From the NCBI GenBank assembly GCA_009733775.1, contig WOGZ01000334.1:1-34825 (forward strand): a stretch of 34,825 nt of DNA, given 5' to 3'. The notes below the pieces were generated by a model. That model was not told the DNA's origin. It did no database searches and worked only from the letters and a program-made list of their open reading frames with translations. This DNA is from Alectoria sarmentosa. Its lineage: Eukaryota > Ascomycota > Lecanoromycetes > Lecanorales > Parmeliaceae. Of this stretch, positions 19,101 to 30,200 are shown piece after piece (position 1 is the first letter of the stretch; every line of letters starts with the position of its first letter). The position numbers and the translations under genes were made by a program.

Positions 19101-19766
19101 ATTATTCCTAGCGACGTAAGTCCGGTGAACGGCTGCAAAGGTCGGATCCACGAACAGAGAAAGATCGAATCTATTAGCGTTCGGTTTAAAGCAGTGCAGT
19201 ATCACGTGTGAGCCGTCGCTGTTGCTTTCTTTGCTTGAGTCAGTATTTTCACTATACGACTCGTGTTCCTCAAGGACGCAAAAGTAGCCGATGCGACCAT
19301 CGTTCGTTAGAGCAGCACCTGTGGATAGGCACTTTCTTAGAATTGACGCTTCGGCAACGACTCGGTCGAATAAGACACGCGTGTGTTTGGCAAGAAGCCC
19401 CTTGAAAAAATCATGCTTGCCCTGATAAGGTGAATATGCGAACGGAGATCCAAATCGTGATGTTTTGAGGGCGATGACCTTTTTGGTCGTTTGGGGTGAA
19501 TCCGGGATTGCCCATCTACCCGATCCAGAATTCTCCGTCACAGTGTCTTGTTCTCTGTAGTTCTCAGCTTTTCTTATGCTCGACGAACTGGTAGAGCTTG
19601 CATATGGTGCCTTGGTTTCGTCGTCCTCGGGCTGTCTGATTTGCCCATCCTCGGAATACCCTTCTGGTCCATCCTTGGTCACTGGTGTGACTTCGTCAAT
19701 GGGTACTTTTGCCGCATCTTCCGCGGGAAGTTTTTGCCCTCCTTTAATACGTGTCATTTTCCCCAT
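16162..19766 (-). CDS. Twin C48 (Ulp1/SENP-like) cysteine protease with UBA-like C-terminus
   Basis: Exons 18828-19766, 18698-18770 (73 nt) and 16162-18632 join in frame to 1160 residues. The introns (57 and 65 nt) have GTAAGA/GCAG and GTAATT/CTAG ends. Layout: an acidic, Ser-rich N-terminal region (1-313), with an ordered-looking part (GRIGYFCVLEE, then FSIFWWRTAAALDYMP); a basic LKRKRD nuclear-localisation-like motif encoded by the mini-exon (about 315); protease module 1 (about 390-654); a Pro/Ser linker (about 755-790); module 2 (about 828-1044); and a UBA-like tail (about 1110-1140, LLMTGGDQTRALHWHFSQ). Both modules share DxDVILxI, GHxxL, a DSxxG strand and CGxHxxxNAWAxML. Putative triads with oxyanion Gln are His520-Asp553-Gln598-Cys603 and His907-Asp929-Gln976-Cys982. 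Cys codons lie at 17836-17838 and 16699-16701. C48 enzymes cleave SUMO- or NEDD8-type isopeptides; relatives also occur in transposons, but no transposase is seen nearby. The start could instead be the in-frame ATG at 19925 (53 residues longer); 19766 was chosen because the extra part looks non-coding. Confidence 0.75.
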
Positions 19767-20572
19767 ATACTGCTTTTTATCTTCCCCCTTCCAACGTCGC
19801 ACAAACAATACTTTTCTAAAGCTGAACTGAAATTCGCAATAGACCGAAGTGGATCGGCCTTGATAGTTGCTGCATGGCTGGAGCACTTCCTTTGAAAGGC
19901 GATTGTCCTTTGTTCTCCAATCCATCCGCCGCAAGCAGCCATGCTATCATGGGCGGTAGGCGACCACAAACAAGATCGATTCTTTGTTCATCCATCGTAG
20001 TTGCAAAAATCCCTTCTCTCATGGCAAGGAGCGTGGTGTTTGGCGCTAGGGTTTTTGGAAGAAGATAATCTGTGTGCTCTAAGGTTCCACGATTAGTCAT
20101 GTGAGGAATGCAAACCTCCAATGTTCTACCAACAGCAACAAAATACGTCTAACTCATACACCTTGAATATCCGCGGCTGTTCACCGAAGTGGTTCAGCTC
20201 CGTTCGATGGCCCATCGCCACTGATTGAAAGCTTGCACACCCTCTCGTTCAGATCAGCTCGTGATCGGACCATTACTACGAGTTGTCGAAGAAGACAGCG
20301 CAATGCTCATCATTACGTACCGGCTGGAGAGAGGACCAGAGATAAAGCCGTTCGTGGGGGGGCCGCGAATGTTCGAGTCTGTCACGAGCTTTCAGAGTCG
20401 TCGCCTTCAGCCATGACATACTGGGCTATCACGTCCGCACATATACCTGAAGGGTCTGCCGGGCAGGTTGTATAGTCGTAGCGATTCTCCAAGGACAATT
20501 TCGAGTACCGACAATGCGAACAAAGCACACACGCCGAAGCCGAGAAATGCAACGTTGTCATCCACCCAAGAC
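19767..20572. other. Intergenic region, possible extra 5' exon
   Basis: The upstream region of the protease gene and the downstream region of the bZIP gene. One minus-strand open frame with an ATG at 20100 runs to 19816 (94 codons). Its composition is protein-like (for example LAPNTTLLAMREGIFATTMD), but it has no recognised domain, and I could not splice it convincingly to the protease gene. Confidence 0.35.
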
Positions 20573-21310
20573 TCATCCAGTATACCGATCCATAGCAACA
20601 AAAAGCTTTGAATTGTCCACCTTACACTTCCGCCATTCTCTGACATCACCACCACAACCCAAGTCAGCTCGAACGTCATCCGTAGTGATATCCGCTCTCA
20701 TGCTCGTGATGATGTGCGCCGCGTATTCGCAGGATGAAGTATCGTCACCTAGTACCATCTGGTCGTTTCGGCCGATATATGAGACCTCCGGCGATTGTTC
20801 CGGCCGCGTTGGAGTGAGGTCTGCGTAGATTCCTTCGTTCCCGGTCGTGGTCGTATTTTCCTCCATCTGGCGGTCCACAGAACCTTGCAGTTGAGACTTA
20901 GCTTCGGGCTCTACATCCTCAATTTCATGCGAGGATAATTCAGCCACGTGTTCCCCACCAATTGATGCTCCCACCATTCCTGGCCGGTTCCCCTCGACTA
21001 TTGTCCTCATTTTCTCCATTTCCCCCCTCAACCTCTTTCCCTCTTCCCTCAATCTCCCATTCTCCTCCCTAAGCCGCTCGTTTTCCTCCGCTACCCTTCG
21101 GGCCGCGAGCTGTATATCTACACTAGCTTCGACTCCCGCCTGTTCACATTTCCTAAGCTTCTGCTCCAATTCTTGCAGATATTCTTTCCGGCGGGCCCGG
21201 GAGCGGCGCTGATTCTCACGGATGCGGGCGGCGGAGGGGGCAGAGTTGGAGGTGGGCGGATTTGGGGAGGGGTGTTGTTGATCTGGGGAGGATGAGGGGG
21301 TGGCAGCCAT
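20573..21310 (-). CDS. bZIP transcription factor
   Basis: A single exon of 245 residues. The frame continues upstream to about 21355 without an ATG, so the ATG at 21310 (MAATPSSS) is the start. The N-terminus is Pro/Ser-rich. The basic region AARIRENQRRSRARRKEYLQ (about 27-46) carries the invariant N-x7-R spacing (Asn33, Arg41). A leucine zipper follows, with LEQKL, then ARRVAEENERLREENGRLRE, a long charged coiled coil to about residue 105. The C-terminal part contains a conserved-looking SSCEYAAHIITSMRADI ... LGCGGD ... CKVDNSKLFVAMDRY module, which I associate with a fungal bZIP subfamily whose tail carries several cysteines; those could be redox- or metal-sensitive. It acts as a nuclear dimer on DNA. 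Targets are unknown. The gene runs in the same direction as the protease gene and cofactor D. Confidence 0.9.
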   Translation of the reverse strand: MAATPSSSPDQQHPSPNPPTSNSAPSAARIRENQRRSRARRKEYLQELEQKLRKCEQAGVEASVDIQLAARRVAEENERLREENGRLREEGKRLRGEMEKMRTIVEGNRPGMVGASIGGEHVAELSSHEIEDVEPEAKSQLQGSVDRQMEENTTTTGNEGIYADLTPTRPEQSPEVSYIGRNDQMVLGDDTSSCEYAAHIITSMRADITTDDVRADLGCGGDVREWRKCKVDNSKLFVAMDRYTG

Positions 21311-21681
21311 AGTGTTGGATGGCGGATGGGATTCGTGGGAGGTTGAGTCGGTCACAGCATCTGCAGTGTCTTTTTGTTTACGCCAAGAGAATTTTGGGCT
21401 TCGGCAGATGGTTTACAAGTGTGTTTTGAAAGTAACAGTCTTGGCGCTTGTCTTTTGAGACCGTGTCCAATTATCGAAATCAGTTCTGAGCAGATGATTT
21501 ATGATATGGTATAGTCATGAAGAAACATTCATGATCTTCAAGGGGTTTGCCCCGCTACAAATGCAACTATGTATGGCACGGATCCCGCACATACAAGCAA
21601 TTGTACGAATCTATTGGCCCACTCCTTGTGGCTCTTCTCCCTCAAAAGCCTCCAACAGACACCTAGTGATCCTATTGTCCA
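21311..21681. other. Short intergenic region
   Basis: A gap of 371 bp between the bZIP start and the stop of cofactor D on the same strand. It must hold the bZIP promoter and the cofactor D terminator. No distinct motif is seen. Confidence 0.5.
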
Positions 21682-24600
21682 TCAACCAACAGTCGGTTGA
21701 ACCCCAACTTTAGCCTGAAAAGAGCGGACGACTATGTTCAATTCCGCCTGCGGTTTCGACCACTTGACTCCCATCAAGCCCTCATCCTCAGTCACAATAA
21801 GTAACGCATCAGCAGCAGCATTGCGAATTTTCGGATATGGGTGCGCCAGCATGCTACACAGCTTCTCTTGGACTTCTCTGCTCACCCTCGGCACTGCCAT
21901 CATGCTCGCATATATCTTAACAGCTGCTTCAATCTTCTGGACATTGCCGGATTTAAAATGCGCCTTGCGCACCTCAGTGAATAACCTTTTCCAGGCGAAG
22001 TCTTGGTCTCGTAGCCTCTGTAGCACATCTGCTTCGAAGAGGAAGGCAACGAAGTCCAAAGTAGGCACAGCAATTCTGTCGTTGGAAATATTCTCTCGAA
22101 TGAGGTCAGTCAGGTATGTGCAGAGCATGGCTAACGTTGCCAGATCTATGGACTCGGTATAAAGCACGAAAGCTGCTCTTGACGCTCCTAGAAGTGATTC
22201 AGACCCTGCTCCTGCTGAGGTTACGTAGCCTTCTAGAAGTGGCTTCCTGATCCGAGCTTGTGTCATGTGGTGTGAGCACAAGGACAAGAGTTGTAAGAAG
22301 TACTCTATCGTTGATGTTCGCGAGATGTCAGAAATGGTGCTTTCAGAACAGTCAGTGGAACGTCATGTAACAACTTAGGCAATATTTCACGTACGTCTGA
22401 GGTTTGGCACCCAAGCCAAAAACTCCCCAGTTGGCTTGCAAGCAGCCCCAAGCTCGGAATCGAACTTTGTCAAGCTTCTCCACAGCCAGGCCGCAGATTC
22501 GTGCCGCTATGTCTTGTCCCTCGATCATACTTAGAAGGCCATTCTTCAAGATAACAGCAGTGGCATCAATGGCATCCAAGCGGATCAGAGAGCCAACGTC
22601 GCCTCGTCTATCGGTGGTGTAATCGTTCAAGCAGGCACACAGCGCTTGAGATAAGGTTTCAGAAATCACTAGGTAAATTAGCCTGCCCGCCATGGAACAA
22701 ATGCAACAATCTCCTACCATTCGACTCGAACACGCCTGAAGTCAGGGATCTCAGTGCAGTGCATCGTAGGGTTATGCCATGTTCGTTGCTGAGTAGGCTT
22801 GTTAGTGTATTGATGATAAGATTTTGCGAGGTCTGAACATGTTGGAAGACCGCGCCGAGTGCGGCTGTGACTCCTATCACACTACCTCCTGTTAAACCTG
22901 ATCTTGGATCACTGAGAACTCGAGTCCATCGTGATACAAGACTCTCCTGACTATCACGGTCCAGGATCCGGAACAGGGCCCTCGCAGTCCTCGTACTCGC
23001 AGCGAGGACATTTTCATCCGATTGACGGAGACTCATCTCAAGTGCTTCTAGGCATCCATGCAGCTCTGTAGGAGACGGATCAGGCACTTTCCCATGGATC
23101 ACGGAGTTGGCGAGGGTTGCAACCAATGAACAAACTGCTTCGCATGTGAGAGCGGAACGAAAATGCTTCGTATCTGTGGCTACCATATTCTCGTTTGATC
23201 GTGTTTTGAAGCCACCATCGTTGTAGAAAATATGCCAAAGTTCGGCTATTTCCCCGTCCGCTGCGGCCGAAAGATGTGGTGCTTTGCTAAGACTCCCACT
23301 AGACCAACGGCTTACAACCTCTGATAGAGCAAGTAGTAGACCATGTCTCTCCTCGACTTTTGAGAACTCGCAAGTATGCAGCTGACGCTGCAAAGCGCTG
23401 ATGGTTAACGCGACCATTTCAGGACCTCGACTATGGGCTAGTAGCCCGATTGCATGAGCGGCATCGCGTCGACATTCCACATCACCTGAGCGTACACCCC
23501 TCCAATCTAGGAGCCCACGTAGGGTAGAATGCCAGTAAGTTGGCTCAATCTGCGAGACACTGATGGCAATTTCGGTCATCGCCCTCGACCTCAAGGCAAT
23601 TCCATGGTAGTCCACTACCTGGACTAAATCTATGCCGTATTTGATCTCTTCGGGATGCCTGCCAATCATTTCCTGCAAAGCGGCTGAAGCGCCCCGACGA
23701 ATATTTCCAGCTGCATCCAATGTAGCTGCGAGGACCAATTCATTTGCGAGGAACTGAAGTGTTGATTCCGCATTCTTAGTGGGCTCCGAGCCTGTGGCAT
23801 CTGCAGTTGATTCTTGTGCCGGAATCTGGTTCGTGGATGCTGTGGTACCTTCGTGGTTGTCGTTTCTAACGGGCTTGCAACCCTTGATTTCCGCTGTAGA
23901 ATACCGTCTGGCAAGCGCCCACAGGCCAAAGCAAGCTGCATCTCTGACACTGGTCCCGACAGAATTTCCCAGCGACGACCTTTGTTCGAAGCGGAGAGCG
24001 ATAGTGAGAGAGAACATTACCTTACCGAGGACAGATTCCGGTGGCATCGATCCACGGAATATCAGCTGGGAGAGCGCAAGGATTAGACCGTGCCATCTTA
24101 GAGCGCTAACAGCTGCCAAATTCAATTCATGTTTTCCAGGTACAACGGCCCTAGTCTGCGACTCTTCCCATCGAGTATCCTCATACAGCTTCTCGTCAAT
24201 CACATCGATAATCTGTTCTACCAAATCGGGTTCAAGCTCGACCGCGATGACACTGAGGGCCTTGCTTGCTGCGAGTCTCACCGGTGTGTCCTTGTCCTCC
24301 AGCGCCGTCAGTAAATGGTCAATAAGATCCTCAAGCGCCCCTTCACCAAGACTTAGACCGGAGCCGTCGGGAGGTTTGGACTCTGTTTTCATCCCAGCTA
24401 CGGCCAGCGTCCGTTCAATCTTGATGACTAGTTTGCGTGCAGAAGCCGAGGAAATTCTTCCAGCAGAGGAAGGAGATTGCTCGGATTTGGCATGCTGGAC
24501 TGAATTGTAGATCCGCGAGAGAAGCGGCTTCAGGACCTTATCATCGGCAGAAACGATGAAGCCTGCAAGGAAGGACAGGATACCGATAAATCCATAGATT

Positions 24601-25496
24601 GGCGTAGGAGCAGCGGCATTGGATTCCGCCCGGACCGAAGAGAGAGCCCAGGAAATGAGTATCTCCTGAAGGCCAATCCTTCGCATATCTGTCCGCACGG
24701 CAAGGCGTACGAGCAATTTTCCAGCTGCCTCTCTCGCTTTGCTGGGGAGACTGAGGTGGTAAGTTGACATGCGGACGAGACGCTTTGCTATGGGTGGAAT
24801 GGTTGTAGGTAAGTCGACAGACAAAAAGGAGTCAGGAAGCTGTGTACCGGCTTTTCCTGAAGACATGGAGCTGAGATCAAATGGTGCTAGTAGGAGATGA
24901 GATAGCCATAGCAACATGATGAAGCTTTCCTCCCAAACCATGAGTCCATGCTTTGGGGTGAATTTCTTCTTGCTAGGAGACATGTTCCCAGCCCATGACT
25001 CCAGGGCGTCGAGCATCGGTTCCATATATCTTGGCTCATTGTTCAAAAACTGAGAAATCACTTTTGTTCCTCGGACCTTGCAGAAGACATAGAGAATTTT
25101 GGAAATTGCCCTCGGCAGTGGAATGATACCTGGGCTGGGCTTTCCTTCTTGGTGGTAAAAGGCAGCATAGTTGGACACATATTCAATAAATGCAGAAATC
25201 AGAGGTTGGAGAAGACCGCTCAGATGAGGATCTAGAAGTTGGGGCCATTCCTGGAAGGGCTCTAACTGAATCAATTAACCAGACATACTCAGGACAGGTT
25301 GATGAAGTGGACGTACCAGCTTGATGAGCTGGTGGGTCTTGGTCTCTCGGATCAAGCTCCGAACACGGCCTCTGTCAGCGGGCGAATGTCTAGGTATGCT
25401 CTTTCGCAGGAAGTAAGGGAGAGAACGTTGAAGCTCGGCAATGAGATCTGCCGAGGCTCGTTGTAACTTGAGGTCCTCGTCGCCAGTAGCTTCCAT
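21682..25496 (-). CDS. TBCD: Tubulin-folding cofactor D (TBCD / Alp1 / Cin1)
   Basis: Four exons (25317-25496, 22718-25265, 22395-22668, 21682-22339) join in one frame to 1219 residues, the usual length for the family. Introns of 51, 49 and 55 nt have GTACGT, GTAGGA and GTACGT donors. The protein is an all-helical HEAT/armadillo-type chaperone. Recognisable family blocks are ISKILYVFCKVRGTKVISQF and WEESFIMLLWLSHLLLAPFD near the N-terminus; the central RWHGLILALSQLIFRGSMP with SVRDAACFGLWALARRYS; and the C-terminal CLNDYTTDRRGDVGSLIRLD, which leads into the cofactor D C-terminal domain. It captures beta-tubulin and, with cofactors A, B, C and E and the GTPase Arl2/Alf1, assembles and disassembles alpha/beta-tubulin dimers in the cytosol. 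It is normally essential or needed for microtubule integrity in fungi. No frame defects are seen. It is transcribed away from the Zn2Cys6 gene, with about 850 bp of shared promoter. Confidence 0.95.
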
Positions 25497-26346
25497 TTTG
25501 ATGGGAGAAGGGGTAAAGATGTTACCATGAAAAAGTCAATATAAATACGACGGAAGATGTCAGGTAGATGTCTGGTAGACCAGATGTGATGCTCTGCCAC
25601 TCTGGACAGTTTCCCATCCAACGTTTAAGCGCGTGTGTCTTGAAGCGCGTTGAGCCGGATCAAACGGCGTGTTTCATCGTGTACCTGCAGCACTGGGCTC
25701 TAAGTAAGTACTTTAGACTACTTGCCTATCAACGGAAAACATTCTCTGGGTAGCATTGAGTATTCATTATTTGATGCGAAGCCGTGGCATTTTTGCCACT
25801 ACTCGTTGCTGGCAATCATTGCTCATGAGTGTGATTGACCATAACTACCTACTCATGAGGCTACTCTAGAGTACCGACTCTAGAGTACCGGGATTGGTGG
25901 ATTTGGTTTGAGGAAGGTGGTCCCGGAAGAAAAGAAAAGAAAAGAAAAAAATTATAGAATCACCAAATCAAAAAATCCAGTGCGGCTCCGTCACCACCGA
26001 GGATTCCCGCCAATGGCGCGACGATCATCTCCTCTCTCATCCGATAGCGACAGGACCGAAAGGATGAAATGTCATTCTCTTATCAACTTTCTACTTAATA
26101 AGCCATCGCGATCTTCGAATGATCTCCTGGCTGCAGCTTGTACTCCCTTCAACTTGTCAGTATCAGTAGCCTGAGAAGAGATGCGCCCCTTGCATTCTCT
26201 TCATCCATCCATTTGCCAGTACCCAATCCATCCTGCATTTCCATTACCAAATTGAATCTTCAAAGGGTCTTCCTTCCCCTCGTGGCTGAATCCAGATATC
26301 GGATCGACTGCATCTCCGAGGAAAAAGGAAAAAGGAACAAGGAAGC
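25497..26346. promoter_or_regulatory. Divergent promoter with paired palindromes
   Basis: This lies between the starts of cofactor D (minus) and the Zn2Cys6 factor (plus). It contains two CTCATGAG palindromes (25822-25829 and 25852-25859) and a perfect tandem duplication of the 14-mer ACTCTAGAGTACCG (25863-25876 and 25877-25890), which holds the palindrome CTCTAGAG. These are candidate dimeric-factor sites. The part nearest 26346 is probably 5' UTR of the Zn2Cys6 gene. Confidence 0.55.
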
Positions 26347-29112
26347 ATGGCCGGAGAAACCAAGATTGAGTACGAGTCTGACCACCAAACCCCGACGAAT
26401 GACTTTCCCACCGCTACGGAATCCAATCCAAAAGCAACCAAGTCCAAGTCCCACAGCAAGGATAAGGGCTCTCCTGCTTCTGCGTCTGCAAAGAGACGCT
26501 GCGTTAGCACCGCATGCATAGCCTGTCGTAGGAGGAAGTCCAAGGTAAGATGATCTTCCTGCTCTGCCATCGGCACTCGGCAGGCAAAGTTGTGGCTAAC
26601 CCTGTCCACAGTGCGATGGCAACACACCGAGCTGTGCGGCTTGCTCCTCCGTTTATGGGACCGAATGTGTCTACGACCCCAATTCAGACCATCGCCGCAA
26701 GGGCGTCTACAAGAAAGACATCGACAACCTCAAGACACGCAATTCCACCCTCCAAACCCTGATCCAGGCCATCCTCAACTACCCGGAGAACGAGGTCCCG
26801 GCTTTGGTCAAACAGATCAGGACGTGTGAGAGCTTGGACGATGTCGCCGAATCGATACTAGCCAAGGACAATGGGGTTGAAGAGGATGACAGAGTTGACG
26901 ACGCGCCCACAAATGACAATGGCACGCCCTCGGGTGTGCCCATATTTGAAAAGGAGCTGTCGGGAAAAATGGGCAAATTACGGTTGGATAATGGCTCCGT
27001 GAGTATTATTGGGGGAACCTCAAATCTCATCTTCGTGGGCTCTGGGACAGATGGGGAAGACGGTGGGTTTTCAACGGATGATCCAGAGCAATATGAAGAG
27101 CAGGAATATGCCATCACCTCGTGGACAGAGGTCACCCCGGATCCGGACCTCATCGTTCATCTACTCAACATGTACTTTGCATGGCACTACACCTACTTCA
27201 CCACGCTTTCGAAAAGCCTCTTCTACCGTGACTTCAAGCGGGGCAAAACTGCCCATGACATCAAACGAAAGACTGAATACTGCACGCCGCTTTTGGTCAA
27301 TGCCATGCTCGCTTTGGGTTGCCACTTTACATCTTGGCCTCAAGCCAGAGCCGATCCCAAAGATTCTGCAACCGCTGGCGATCACTTCTTCAGGGAAGCC
27401 AAGAGACTTATATTGGAGAATGATGAGCATGAAAATCCGAGGCTGGCCACGGTCCAAGCCCTCGCTCTAATGTCTGTGCGTGAAGCTGGATGTGGGCGCG
27501 AGGCTAGGGGATGGGTATATAGTGGGATGAGCTTTCGGATGGCCTGTGACCTCGGACTGAACATCGACTCTGGCTCTAACAATCTTGATGAGTCGGAGAT
27601 TGATGCTCGCAGGATGACGATATGGGGCTGTTTCTTATTTGATAAGTAAGTGTAACCTTGCACGCTGTAATCGGTTGATACTGACATGTCAGATGTTGGT
27701 CGAATTACCTTGGACGACAACCTCAGCTGCCACTATCTAGCATCGCTGTCCCGAAGTTCGATGTCTTCCCGATGGAAGATGCCGATGTGTGGTCGCCTTA
27801 CTTGGACACTGGGGTCGGCAAGGCGCACGCCCAACCGTCTCGAACGCGCGCTATCGCTCTTCAAACATCTCAGCTATGTGAAATCAGTAGTGATCTACTG
27901 CTATACTTCTACCACCCTCATCAGCTCGAAAAGCCATTGGGTAAGCAGGCGGAGCTCAAGAAGTTGAGCGAGCTGCACACAAGACTGGAAGCATGGCGGA
28001 AGAATCTACCAAAAGAGATGGAGCCAAAGGAAGGCCAATTGCCAAACGTTCTCGTCATGCAGTAAGCTTAGGCTCAATTTACAAAGGAACGAACTAACGT
28101 GGCCCATAGCATGTTCTTCCAACTTCTCTTCATTCATTTATTCCGCCCATTCTTGAAATACAAACCAGCGACCTCTCCACTTCCCTCCCACGTCTCACCA
28201 CGAAAGTTCTTAACCCACGCCGCCTCCATGATATCGAAGCTACTCCGCCTCTACAAACGCACCCACGGCCTACGTCAAATCTGCAACATTGTCGTCTACA
28301 TATCTCACTCCGCGTGTACCGTACACCTTCTCAACCTCCCGGACAAAAACGCGGCAAGAGACCTTGTCCACGCTTTAAAGCATCTAGAAGAGATTGGAGA
28401 AAGTTGGCTGTGCGCCCGCAGGACTCTGGGAATCTTACATACCGTGGCGGGGCGCTGGAAGATCGAGCTGCCCGAGGAAGCCGACAAGACCATCCAGCGT
28501 GCCCAGGAGAAGTTTGACATTCTGACTTCGCCCGACCATGAGGTTACGCCTAAGGCGGACAATCCAATGCCACCGCCAACGCCGATGCAGCCATTGCCTC
28601 CACCGATTGCGAAACCTAAGCTCGAACCGAACGTCAACCATCATACCAGCCCCGCGAACGGCGTCTCCTCCAATGGCTTCTTCCCCAACACTGCCCCCTT
28701 GGCAAGTCCAATGCCTATACCAGATATGCCGCGTCTTGACGGTATCCTTACCATGCCACCTCCATCAGCCAGCGGATTCAACAACAAGTCGAGACAGCAC
28801 AACTACGTCATGCCTCAATCGCAACAAGAGATGTGGAATCAGGGTCAAGTTTCACAAGCGCCGCCGGTTCAGCAGACATCCCCTACAATGGTCTACGGTG
28901 CTGTGGAATCCCTGATGCCAGATCAGGAATGGTGGCTGAGGGATTCGAACCAAATGTTTGCCAATTGGAATGGGATGGAGCAGGAAGCAGCCATGCAAGG
29001 CAACGCTGGCTTCGATAATGGCACCGGAAACATGGGATATGGCGCCGGTATTTATGGCATGAATGGAAACGGGATAAACGGGTACGGTGGGCAGGTCAAC
29101 AACTCGCTCTAA
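26347..29112 (+). CDS. Zn2Cys6 transcription factor with fungal_trans-like domain
   Basis: Four exons (26347-26544, 26612-27645, 27693-28061, 28110-29112) give 867 residues. Introns of 67, 47 and 48 nt have GTAAGA, GTAAGT and GTAAGC donors, and a CTAAC branch point is visible in the third. The first intron interrupts the zinc cluster. The binuclear cluster has spacing C-x2-C-x6-C-x6-C-x2-C-x6-C (Cys57, 60, 67, 74, 77, 84), followed by a basic linker DHRRKGVYKKDIDNLKTRNS and a short coiled segment. The middle region (about 210-560) resembles the fungal-specific transcription factor domain, with LVNAMLALGCHF, REARGWVYSGMSFRMACDLG and RRMTIWGCFLFDKCWS. The C-terminal 270 residues are Pro-, Gln-, Asn- and Gly-rich, typical of an activation region. 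The overall look recalls NirA/NIT-4-type regulators of nitrogen assimilation, but the target pathway is not proven here and no nitrate genes are in the window. Confidence 0.92.
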
Positions 29113-29683
29113 GATTTCCGATTTGATGGCAGTAATGACTAATGATGAAACGGGATTCCGGGTGACTATACACAAGCCGGCGATGTTGATGAGCTTCATG
29201 GTGGAAATCTGGGAAAGAATATTTAGGCGCCCTCAACTAGACGTCTGTAGGAGGAAATAAGACCTGTATTATACATGATTTGTATTGCAGTCATGTGACG
29301 ACGTGCCCGGCGCTGGACGAGACGGAGGTGACGAGGTATAATTAGATGTATGACTTTGCATCGATCCGGTTCTCACAGCCACCCAGGTTTCGAGCCTCGA
29401 ACACCTCCGGCCAGCTGGGCTGGAAGAGAAATCTCGATCCCGTAAGGCGGTCGCTCATACTTACACCGGACACCCCCTCTGGGGAAACATAATCTCTTCT
29501 CACCTCTTCTTTACCTTTCCAAGCAGTCGGGTCCGGATATTCCTAAAAGATGACATAGAATAGCCATTCTCCGAACGCACACTCGCCTTTTTGTGGGATT
29601 TTGAAAAATCATACCGAGGTCGGTCGATAAGCGTTACTGTACGTATGACAGATTTTTGAAAATAGGAAGGTTCCAGCGTCCTA

Positions 29684-29742
29684 TGCTCGCTCGCTCGCTC
29701 GCTCGACGCGGGCGTGTGTGTGTATGTATGTATGAATGAATT
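29684..29742. repeat. GCTC and TATG microsatellites
   Basis: About five GCTC units are followed by GTGTGTGTATG, GTATG and AATG units. Confidence 0.85.
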
Positions 29743-29885
29743 TGAGCGAGCTTTCGATGGAGTCGTGGTGTGGGTTGAGATCGATGGGACTTGGAAGCTG
29801 GGTGGGGATTTGATGTGATGTGCATTTAATGGATGGTTGGGGGTTGGGAGGGGGGTTGGGCATGAGGTGTTTCTTGGAATGGGAA

Positions 29886-29910
29886 TGGAGGGGAGGGGAG
29901 GGGAGGGAGG
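29886..29910. repeat. GGGGA microsatellite
   Basis: Four to five GGGGA units in a purine-rich context. Confidence 0.8.
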
Positions 29911-30157
29911 CGGATCGTACTACCTACGTTTGATTGAGAGAAGAGGGAAGGAGAGAAGAGAAGAGGTGGGGAAAAGTATGGGTAGAGAACTTAGGCTTGG
30001 GAATCGAAGAGGCGGATGTGTGGAGAGATTTCAAGCAATTCTTGTAGTGTAGATGTGTACTAGTAGACTGTATTTAGAAAGAGCCAACACGGCAATACTT
30101 AGAGTAAGCGCTTGATGGATACCGTGTATTGGCCGCTGATCGATCAATTCAATCATG

Positions 30158-30200
30158 TTGGTTGGTTGGTTGGGAGTGAATGAATGAATGGGAGTGATTG
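30158..30200. repeat. GGTT and GAATG microsatellites
   Basis: Three to four GGTT units, followed by AATG and GGGAGTGA-like repeats. Confidence 0.75.
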
